From positions 9,682,806 through 9,746,805 of the forward strand of contig JASKMD010000006.1 of NCBI GenBank assembly GCA_030144725.1: a stretch of DNA of 64,000 bases, read 5' to 3'. The notes beneath the pieces are model-generated. The model had not been told where the DNA came from, did not search any database, and worked only from the letters and a program-made list of their open reading frames with translations. The DNA is from Haematococcus lacustris. Lineage: Eukaryota > Chlorophyta > Chlorophyceae > Chlamydomonadales > Haematococcaceae. Position numbers and translations under genes: made by a program. Shown here piece after piece: positions 19,401 to 30,100 of this stretch. The first letter of the stretch is position 1; every line of letters begins with the position of its first letter.

Positions 19401-22060
19401 CCATGCGGCATGTCGAACATGCCATTCGTCATACGCTGTGCACCATTGTAGGGATAGAACGGGATTGCCTTCCTTGGGTCAGGAAAGTTGTGCTGCGCAC
19501 AGCAGGCAGCAGGTAGACAAGCAAGCAGGCAGGGGTGGGAAGGAGGTGAGGCAGGCAGGTGGGTGGGCAGCAGGGGGTGCCAGGCTACCACAACTCTTGT
19601 AGTTCCCGCACCAACAACCAATTCTCCGGCTGGCACATGCACCACACAGTTCTGTACAGGCAGAGTAGGGTTTCCAGAGCAGCAGCAGTGGCAAGGGCGG
19701 CAGGCAGAGGATGAAGGGCAGGGTGTCATGAGCAGGGGCCTTGGGAGCATGGACCTGGGCTACAGTACTGCACCCTGCAGCTCCTTGCCAGCTGCCACGC
19801 CTCCGTTACAACCCACCTGTGGTGCCGCTGTCCCTGCCACCAGCCTGCTGACCTCCATGCCAGGGGTGTGGACCATGACGTCGTTTGGGCTGGGGCCACC
19901 GACCTCACCTGGCCCAGGCCTCCCCCTCTTGCCCTTCCCCTTCTGTAGCATGGTGGTGATGTGGCCCTGGTGAGAGAAAGGCAGGCAGTGACTGGCAGTT
20001 GGCCAAGGGTGTAAGGAAGGCCAGCTAGCATGCTTGCCAGCAATTGAAGAAGGAGGAGGAGGGAGAGGAGAAAAAGGAGGAGAAGGAGAGGGGAAGAAGG
20101 AGGAGAAGAAGGAAAAGGAGGAGAAGGTGAAGGAGAAGAAGAAGACTTTGGCAAAGCAGCAGAGACAAGGGAGGGTTGACCGCTTGGGGCACAGGCTACT
20201 CCTACTGCCGCAAGCTGGCCACACAGAAGGGATTGCCAGGCACACAGCTGTTGTATCCAGCAGGGGAGACGAAACAGGCAGCTGAGCGGGCTGCAACATG
20301 CGGTTGAGAAGCTGTGTGTGAGCGTGTGGTTTGGTCAGCATGTTCACCACTGTGCTAACAGCATACTGCCATGCTGTGCAAGTCGGCGAGCAGGACGCAC
20401 AGCACACCTAGCACGCCCAGCTCACAGTAAAAGGCAGGGCTAGCAGGCAATGCAACGCAGCCATGCGCCAACGTCACCGGCGTGAGCCACAAGCTGCAGA
20501 TTGAAAGGCTCCTGGGCTGCAGTCCCACCGGCTTGGTGGGTGTCAAGGTGTGACATGTTCGGACTCACAAAAAGTTTCTGGTCAGGGATGAGGTGGCCCT
20601 CGGCGTCCACGTACAGCTCATAGCCAAAGTTCAGCTTCCCACGGGAGCCACGCAGGAACAGGTTTGCGCGATCAAATGTCTTGGCCGCTTCAATCTCCTG
20701 CTCAACAGGAGGAGAGGGGCTCTTGCTGTTGACCATTGTCCACTACACATACTCACAAGGACTTCACCCCATTACTCTTTCTGGCCAATGGATCTGAACA
20801 GGCTGCTATATGCTGAGTATTATATGATTGCCTGGTAAACGCCTACTAGTGAACCCAAACCCAACCCTATGTAATGCTGGGGCTCCTTTGTAGAAAATGC
20901 CACAGATTTTGCTTTGTTCTCCTGACTTATGCAATGCAGAGCTGCCCTGGCGCTGCCCTACCTTGCTCCGTGCAGTGCAGGCATTGACTCCGCATTGCTT
21001 GGTCTCACTCGTTGCACCTACCTGCCTGCCTGCCTCCCTCACTGTTTGTCTGCGTCCACCTTCCCCACCCATGCCACTCTCCTGCCCAAACCTTTGCTCT
21101 GCTCATGCCTCATGTACCACCCATCCCTTAGAAGCACCCACCTGCACAAAGGACCCCAGGTATATGTACAAGCCTCCTGCGTTGATGGCCGCCTGCCAGC
21201 GCCGGTTTTTCTTGTTCCAGCACACTCCCCTGCATGCACACATCATAACCTCGTGCATGCAGCCTGCTGCACAACCCAACGAAGGCTGCAAGGCACTTCT
21301 GCTATCGTGTGCTTTGGTCAGGATTTTTGGCGCTGATGTGACAAGCACGACGCTCGGAGCATTTTGTGCACATTCCCAACCTGGGCTGAATATCATTGGG
21401 CTGGACAGGGCTGGGTATCGTTAAGCTGGGCTGGGCTGGGCTGGGCTGGGCTGGGCTGGGCTGGGCTGGGCTGGGCTGGGCTGGGCTGGGCTGGGCTGGG
21501 CTGGGCTGGGCTGGGCTGGGCTGGGCTGGGAATCATTGAGCTGTGCTGTGCTGGCCGGAGCTGGGCTGATCCTCACCTGTAGCCTGATTTGGGTTTGTTC
21601 TGCCGGTCCGAGCCATAGGCTTGCTGGGAATCATAGTTGGCTTGCTCCATGCCCATGCCCATGTTCATACCCATGCCCATGCCGTCTTGTCCCACTGCAT
21701 TACCCTGGGCTGCCATTGCTGCCAGCTGTGCATAATACTCCTCCATGTTGACGCCAGCAAACTGCAGGCAAGTGCAACCACGCAGCCAGCATGCCATGTG
21801 GATACAACAAGCTGGCTGGCATCACAATGCTAAAGCCCTGCAGTGCCCACATTCTGAAGGAACAGGAGCACTGCTGCTAGTTGCAGTTCAACAGAAAACA
21901 AGAAAGGAAGCCTGACTCCCTGGACATATACATACAGCTGCGAGCAAGAATCCAAGCTCCACACCTGCTCGCTTGGCAATTGTGCAGCCTGTTGCAATGC
22001 TGCAGTGACTGCTGCAATGGCTTCTGGGTCCACCTGCACATCAGTGCACAACTGTTTCAT
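16413..22060 (-). CDS. AP2/ERF-domain transcription factor, ten exons, about 658 aa
   Basis: Predicted DNA-binding regulator of the AP2 family. Exons on the minus strand: 22060-21965, 21761-21577, 21229-21142, 20697-20569, 19966-19817, 19492-19344, 18837-18734, 18344-18253, 18141-17313 and 16567-16413. Every junction has GT-AG ends and the phases agree, giving 1,977 nt with stop. The first AP2 domain is split over exons 2-4: GYRGVCWNKKNRRW, INAGGLYIYLGSF, then EIEAAKTFDRANLFLRG and KLNFGYELY. Exons 7-8 carry a second, shorter AP2-like part (VAVWDGTGCVDLGHYDTE, KDARQAA). Exon 9 has long Gln/His and Ala runs. The C terminus has a basic KRMR near the end. The start is ATG at 22060, the first in the open exon. 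Introns contain GGGCT-type repeats. Targets cannot be told from sequence. Confidence 0.88.
21425..21530. repeat. (GCTGG) pentamer array in an AP2-gene intron
   Basis: About 21 units between exons 2 and 3; in the gene's sense it reads CCAGC/AGCCC. A shorter relative, CCCAG, lies at 17280-17307 in the last intron. Confidence 0.97.
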
Positions 22061-24154
22061 GGCGACTTGTTCCACGTCCGGTCCTCAAAGTGCCGTTCAG
22101 CTACGGTGTACGTAGTGTACTAACGTGAACCAGGTTGCAAGGCTACATTTGCGCACCTGCACTTCGCCAGGGCCCAGTGCCAGGCCGTTATGGTCATGTG
22201 CGGATGCCATACTTGCGGCACAGGAGATGATGCCACTCCAAAGCCTTGCACACACAGGAATTGGACCTGCGCAACAAGTGTAGGTTTGGACAGCATCGCG
22301 ACGACCACCCTGATACCGCGCTGCACCCCGCTTCGTATGCAGCCTGTCGCAGCTGGAGTGTCACGGTGCAGTGTGACCGGGGCTCTCTGGTGCTGGGCAC
22401 TGGGGCAGGTATGCCCTGCCTGCGCTGCCGCATGTGCCGGCTCAAGGCCACCTCACGCGCGTGAGCAGGTTCACACGGTCACAAGAGAGTGCGGACTGAG
22501 GGACTGGGCCATTTTTTCAAGTGCTGCAAGACTCTCCGCCAGCCCCTGTGCCTATCGCTGCCTGGCACCAGGACTGCTCTGGCATCGCTCACCAAAGCCT
22601 TCTGTCACGGCAGCCCTCGAGTCGAGGTGGGCCTTAGTTGGCTTAAGCCGTAGCGTGTAGCCTCTTTAATGCCAGCCGCAGTTGGGCACAAGTAGGGAGC
22701 ACAGCGGGGAGCACAGCGAATTCAGGTTCGTTTGGCGGTTGGACCAGTCGAGGCTGGAGAAGTCGCCTCTTTACCAGGATGCGTCGCTACATGATTTGCA
22801 GTGCTCTTCGGGACAACACGGGACCTGCCAACTTCGATATATATTTTATCGTGCACAAAAGCAAGTTTTGCCTGCTGCCAAGTTTAGGCTGCTTGCGTTG
22901 CTAAATGATGGCAGTTGGTGGACATGCAGAAAGATAAGAAAGGCCCCTGACGGGCCACTTCCAATATCCCCATGGCCCATGTCGTATTGCATCACTTGGC
23001 AGATGGAGGAAAGGCAACCCTGGAACGTTAGCCGGTGGAATAGTGCGCCTGCTTTTCATTTGCGAATTAGCCTCCCCTGGTAGACAGGGCTTCAGTCTCT
23101 AATTGAGACCTACTTTATTCCTGCCGACCGGGAGCTTAGCCATTGCACACTTTGGACAGCCCCCTGGTGGCTCCCTCCTAGCCACACTTGGCCGTGAAGT
23201 ACTGGTCAAGATGTACTTATGCACGCATCATCCTCGCCAACGCCCAGCCTGCTTCGCTGGGGACTGAGAGGAAGATTCAGAGGCTGTCCGCTCAGTACCG
23301 TGCCTAGCCGCCAACTTGGCTGCTTTAGCGCTGTCTTCCTCTGCCATGCGAGCACGCACCTTGGCCACGTCCTGCAGTGGTCAGGTCATCCCACTTTGGT
23401 TGCAACCAGTCTGACGAAGGCAGGCTGCCTATGAGAGTACCCCTGAGGCTGTAAGGGCACTTGTGTATTTTCACACAACCGTGTATTTTTCACAACCGTG
23501 TACTTCTGTTCCGGCTCAAATGGAGGCCCTAGTGAGGGACAAGGGGGCTGCCTATGAGAGGTTGGGTGTTCACGAGATGTTAATGAGGTAGAGGGGTGGC
23601 TGAAAGAAAGATAGGAAGACTACGCCCTAGAGGTAGAGGTGCAGGGGTAGGTGAGGTGGGTAGCTCGGTAGATGTTAAAAGCATGGTGCCAGCAGCAGCT
23701 GGGGCATCAGTCCGCCATCTGCTCGACAAGAGGCCTGCTGCTGCAGTAGAGGGGTGCCCCACTGTGGCATTAGGCGCCTCAGTCAGGGGGACGGCTGCCA
23801 CTGGTTGTGGGATGGCATGTATGAGGAGCGCTGAGGGCTGAGCTATCAGCAGGCGGAGCTCAGGGAAAGGCAAGCCAACTAAAGGACCTGCTGGCAACTG
23901 CCAGCAAGAATGGTGACTGAAGCTGCAGCGTAAAGGAGGGCAGCCAAGTGGATGAAGGCAGGCAGTACAACACATGCAGACTAACCTTGTCAAGGGGTGG
24001 AAGCTGAGTGGGTGGCAACAGGAAGTGGCACAAGATGGCGGAAGGAAGTCACAACAACGAGGGGAGGCAGCAAGGGAGTTCAGGGGTAAGGCAAGCCAAC
24101 TACAGGGTCAGTAGGGGTGCGCGAAGGTGGGTGAGGCTGTGCTGTTGGGCTCAC
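22061..24154. other. intergenic region between the AP2 gene and the DUF3429 gene
   Basis: No gene supported. It should hold the AP2-gene 5' untranslated region and promoter and the 3' end of the DUF3429 gene. CACAACCGTGTA occurs in two close copies near 23476 and 23495. Open frames here lack family motifs. Confidence 0.35.
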
Positions 24155-27100
24155 CTTTGCCACAAAGTAGGTGGTAGTAGCTAGCATGGAGAGCATGGAG
24201 AGCGTGGTGAGCCAGCCACGGAGAGGCAGGTACCAGCTCGGCAGCAGGCCTAGCTTGGCATCAGCGCGATCGCTGAGGAAGCACATGCCCTAATCAACAG
24301 CACAGGCAAGCAGGCAAGGGCAGGCAGGCGGGCAGACAGGCAAAGCTAAGGCATGGTAGTGCAACTACATCATATTGGGCTTGGCAGGTTCATGAGCGTT
24401 TGCATGGGAGGTGACAGACCAACAAGAATAGTTCTCGCCACCTCCCTGCAGCCTACTTATGTGTGGCGTCCTTATGCAGCAGGTGCAGTAGGGCAGGTGC
24501 ACTAAGACTGATGCAATGATGGAGGCCGTGGTAGGGAAGGGATAGCCTGGAATGGGGTGCAGATCAGCAACACCAAGGGAGGGGTTGAAGCGTAGGTTGG
24601 AAAAAACAAACGTCAATGGAGCGATTGTGAATGTGTGGTGATGCATATTGAGTGGGGCAGACACAACACCAGGGGTGAAACAAGGAGGAGGCAGTTGGTG
24701 CGCTGCAGAAGGATAGGAGGTCATGGGCCAGCTGCTTTAAGGGCACACGTAGATAGTGCTAGTGAATACCTTCCTTCATTCCTATTCATTACAAACCTGG
24801 CTGGTTACATGATATAATTGTCACATACCCACAACAACGCAACAGGTTCCATACTTCAGCCCGCCTTGAACATGATACATGGTACATGTGAGTTGGTTAC
24901 ATGTGTCATCGCGTGGCATGATGTTGTATCTAGACGTTATTGCAATTACTGCACTATACTACCAGATACATGAAAGCGCTGCAAACGCATCATCATTCTA
25001 AACTTAATTGAAAAGAGTGAGCACCATTAATGACATGTGTGGCATAATGCAGTTACAGCAGCTCCAATCCAGATATATATTCATATAATTTTCTTTCGTC
25101 GTGTCATCACAACAGCTTCTGCCCGGTTAGCTCAGTTGGTAGAGCGCCAGACTCTTAATCTGGTGGTCGTGGGTTCGAGCCCCACATTGGGCGACCTTAT
25201 TGCTGCCCTCTAATTGCATATTTCGCACAGTTCACAAGCACATGGAAAAATATGAAAGTTTCCATAGAGGAAAAATATGAAAGTTTTGATTGGATGTATA
25301 GTATATAATGTCGGAGGCCAAGCTGTTACGGGAAAATAACGATCGAGACCTCGTCGAAAGTTGCAGTAAACGACGAGGCGTAGCCGAGTCGTTTACGCAG
25401 CTTGAGACGAGGCCGAGGTTGTTATTTGAACGTGAACAGCGCGGGCCGAGACATTATACAGTATCCCTTTACATTACGGGTTGGTTCCGGGCTAGAACGT
25501 CTACAAGATAAGCGCGCAGCATCAAAGCGTCTGCGATGCCCAGCTTTGTTGACGGCCCCTGCACTTTTTCAGTAAAAACAGCGGTTACGCAGCGGTTAAA
25601 GTAAAACTCCAGCACTTTTCCAGTAAAAACAGCGGTTAGGCAGCGGTTACAGTAAAGATTCTGCACTTTTCCCAGTAATAAACAGCGGTTACGCAGCGGT
25701 TACAGTAAATGTCTTGCACTTTTCCAGTAAAAACAGCGGTTACGCAGCGGTTACAGTAAAACTCCGCGGAAGCCACGCTGTCTCCGGCATCCTACAGCCA
25801 CGCACACAGCCTGCTCACCGATGTGGCGAGCAGCGCAACCCATTCGGAGCGCGAGGTCAAAGATGTCTCGGAGCTGTTTTTTACGGGAAAATAAAAATTC
25901 TTACTTTCCCCGTAATGTAAAGGGATCAGTACATAGTGGTGCAGATCAGGATTCGGCGAGGATAGACATTCGTGTACACGTTCGCCACAAAGGTGAGAAT
26001 GAACTATTTGTAGGCCCTAGCCTAGATGTAATCATTCATGAATGCACAAGACGCGCATGTGTGGAGGTGAGTCTTGGTCTAAATGTAAATGCCCCCAGGT
26101 GATATGCGTTTACTCCCAAGTGCCTTGTTGGAAAGGGGGAAAACGTTGGAAAAAGATGCAAGTTCTGATTGTATCAGTATACATTGGTGCAGATCAGAAT
26201 TCGGCGAGGATGGAAATTCGTGTACACTTTCGTCACAAAGGTAAGAATGAACTAGTTGTCTGCCCTAGCCTAGATGTGATCATTCATGAATGCATGATAT
26301 GGCGCATTGTTGATTTGGGGAAGACGTTGTAATTGAAATGAAGGTAGGCGCATGGCTGGTTAGGAGAAAACTTTATGTACACTCTTGTTCAGTTTATGCA
26401 TTCAGTTTAAGCATTCAGTGGGTTAGTGGCGCCCGGTGGTTGGACAGCCTGTGGCGTGGCCGGAGCGCATGCTGCCCCGGACGGCATGCCTGTGGCCTGC
26501 CACTGGAGCTGTAAGGCCCTTAAGGTTCTCAGATGCTATGCGAGTGTAATGTGGCGGAGTGATACACTATTATGAGCAGGTATGAGCTGGTAGCTGGTAT
26601 AAGTCTGGCGCAATGCCTCCAAAGAAGCGGAAGAGTATCGCCAAGCACAAGCCGCCTCCGACTAAAGACCGACAGGGGCACAGACCAGCGTCGGGGCAGG
26701 GTGGTGCTCATGGATGAGCACCGTACCAGCCGGGTCAGCTTTGCAGTGAGCCCTGTGAGAGCAGGCTGAGCAAGCGCAGGGCCACCAGGCCTGCAGACTG
26801 GAAGCCCCCAGCAGGGCAGGTGGAACAGCGCTTGCTGCGCCCAGCCTTGAGCCAGCAGGGTGACCAGCCAGTGCAGGGCATGATGTGGTGCCCGGTAGTG
26901 GCACCACGCAAGCCCCCACAGGCCCCATGCAGCAGCCAGGCAGCCACACAGCCAGCCGCCTCAGAGCCTGGGCCCAGCACTCCCCTGCCAGCCAAGGGCA
27001 AAGGCCAGGGCCAGGGCAAGGCTGCCAAAGCCAAGCCAGCACCAAAGCCAGACAGGTGGGTAGACAGAGACTGCAATGCAGCATTGAACATGCAGCGCAT

Positions 27101-30100
27101 TGGGGAGAGCAGGTGGCGCCCTCTGGAGCTGTGCTACTGGCCAGAGCAGGGAAGCTGTCAGCCAAGGGCAAGGAGTACCCTGGCCTGGGGTACAAGCGGG
27201 TGCAAGACAAGCCACCCGAGGCCCAGCAGCAGCAGCAGCAGCAGCAGCAGCCTGCTGGGCCGCAGTAGTGTGTGCCCCTCCATTTGAACTGTCATCAGCT
27301 CACAATTAGTGTATGCAGGTCATTAGTGTAAGCGGCCATGCCCATGTGTATGCCATGTGTATGCCATGTGCATGCCATGTGCATGGGAACTCCGCACAGA
27401 CGACACCATTTTGTAGTAGCCCATGTCTAGTGGTGGGCCCTAGTGAGGGTCAAGGTGAACCCTAGTGAGGGTCAAGGTGAACCCTAGTGAGGGTCAAGGT
27501 GCTGTAAGGCCCTCAACCGGTGGAGTTGGCAGAAAAGAACAGAGCCAGCCACCGACACCAAGGGCGCCAGCCAGGCCCTCTACTAGCACCGAAACAACGT
27601 CTCCTCTACCATGTCATCACGCTGGCAGCAGAAGAATTAGGGGAACCAGACTACTCCAGCAGAAGCGGTGTGCATTAAGGGAGGAGCGACCGCCTGGAGA
27701 GGCGTGGCCTGCTCCCACCACCCACTGACAGCTGTCTAGTGTGATACTCCTCCACACCATCTCACACCCATCTCACACCCGGTGACATCAATAGGGTTAC
27801 TCTAATCCTATCTGACATCAACCGTAAGTACACCCCTACTATCTGACATCAACCGTAAGTACACCCCCACTGGGTGCTCTAGTCTTATCTGACACCCGTA
27901 CTGTGTGACGTCAATTGAGGTGACATCAAGCGTAAGTACACCAGTGTTTCTTTTCGCGCTACATATAGCGTTCGCTATGAAGTGCCATAAGTCAGGAGTT
28001 GTTTTGCGCAATGAAATGATCGCTTTGCGAGCTGGAATATCTTGCACTACGCTATGGAAAAAAGAACTTCGACCTGCGGTTTTGCGTATTTTAGTGTAGA
28101 TTTTTGCTAAGTTTTTCACCTGAGCGATGTTTTGAAGTAAGGTCGAGCTATAAATTCAAGGGTATGAACCTTTCACCTAGTCACTTTCGTGCATCAGGGC
28201 GAAACGAAAACAAAACATTGAAGTACACCCCTACTAGGTGACATCAATACACTGGCAGCCACCATTGTTTCTTTTCGTTTGCCAAGATGCATGCCTTATA
28301 GCTCAGACTAAAAATGCAGGTACGCACCGACGCCACGTCATGAGCGCCAGCCACAACCAGCCCCCTCCATCCCATGCCCCAAAGCTCGCCATCAGCTGGA
28401 CATGGCCCCACAGAGCCGCAGCCACTGTCATGAACACCAGCCACAGGCAGCGCTCCCCATCCCCCGGCGCACAGCCAGAGCCAGGCATGGCCCACAGAGC
28501 CGCCTGGTGCAGCCCGGCCATAGCTGGGTCAGCAATGAACACACATATTGAATGCAGCCCACTCACCAAGAGGGCAATGGGGAATGGACTTGAGTGTCCA
28601 TCCTGTTGCACTACCCAAACCGGCACACAGCCAGATCTTTGTCACCCTGGGCACGTGCTGGTTACAGCCTGTGGGCCAAGAGGGCAATGGCAATGGACCT
28701 GCTTGTCCTGGTGGCTTCCTACCGGCACACGGCACAAGGCTACAGCTTTGTCACTCTGGGCAAGCCAGTGCTGCTGCTCACTGTCACATGCAGGCCAGCA
28801 CACGGACCACCCCACAGCTAGCTTCGTCAGCCTGGGCAGAAGAAAGAAGGAGAAGAAGAAGACTGCTCTGGCAGAGCCGGCGTGCAATAAAGAAAGCAAG
28901 AAAAAAGACCACGCCCTCGCCGTCGGGCGTGCATTAAGGGAGGAGAGTAGCCTCCGGGCATGCCCTTGCTATCCTCCCACCGGAGACAGGTAGGTGGGGT
29001 GGGGAGGGAGGGTTGCCATGCTACCGGGTGCACCCAGAGGCCATGTCAACATCCTGCCTCAAGCCGGCGTGCAATAAGGGAGGAGCTACTGCCTGGGGCG
29101 CGGCCTGCTCCCACCACCTACCCTAGGTGTCAGCCGGGGCAGGAGGGCCCGGGCCACCCTAGACTACACGCTATGGCCAGCCAGCACTTTCGCAGTCCAC
29201 TGCAGAACTGGCCAGTGAGGCCACGCGCTGTCAGCCACACTAGTGACCAGTGACTGCCAGCTGCAGCAGCACATCACAAGCTTGCTCTACGCTGGCTGCA
29301 CCAGAGGGGCAGCAGAGGGGCGCCTTGTTGATCAGGGAAACCGTAAGCTCTCAAGGCCTGGAGCGACCTCACATCGCAACATCGCGAAGCTCATGACATC
29401 AAGTTTACATTACAAGCATGTCATTACCCCGTCACGGACCTTGCTATTAGCCCCAATGGTCGTGGGAGTTTGCTCACCATGTTTTATCCAACTCTAACAT
29501 CAGCGCCCGTGGTTCTACTTTGCTGGTGTCGCTTAACATGGCGTCGGTTTGTCTGGCTGCAGCCAGCTGTTGTGATTGTCGCTGCCCCTCTGGCCTGTGT
29601 GGTGCAGCCGATATGTCGCGCACTGCCAGCAGCAACAGGCCCTGACAGCCTCTGACAGCCTCTGACAGCCTCTGACGGCCCCTGACAGCCTCCGAACCCC
29701 TGGCCTCTGGACAACGGCAGGGCTGCCATCTGCTCCCCACCCTGGTCAGGGGTGCAGAGCAGCCGGGGTGGGGTGCTCAAAGATTGCGCACTGGACTGGG
29801 CAGGACCCTGACCTGCCCACATGCCAGCTGGCATGGTTGTTAACTAAACATTGCAACGATTGGCTGGGTGTTGGGAGGCTGGGTGCATGGGATGCAGCAG
29901 CAGGGCTGCATGGGCACAGCAGCGCAAGTGCATGGGTACCCCAGCCTGGCCACCCCCTCCGTCACAGCCACCCATCCCAGGTGGGGGCCCGCCGCAAGGC
30001 ACCACAGAGGGGTGTGTCAGTGGACGTACCTAGACAGCCCCGTCGAGGCTGCAGGTGAACAGGTCAGCAAGGTCAGCAAGCGGCTGCACAAGATACAGCA

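Larger units (their letters stand above)
24994..26100 (+). repeat. segmental duplication, copy 1, with tRNA-Lys
   Basis: 24994-25292 and 25925-26100 match 30990-31440 in order, interrupted by a 630-bp insertion at 25293-25924. Shared words include AAAGAGTGAGCACCAT upstream of the tRNA and GACATTCGTGTACACGTTCG downstream. Confidence 0.8.
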
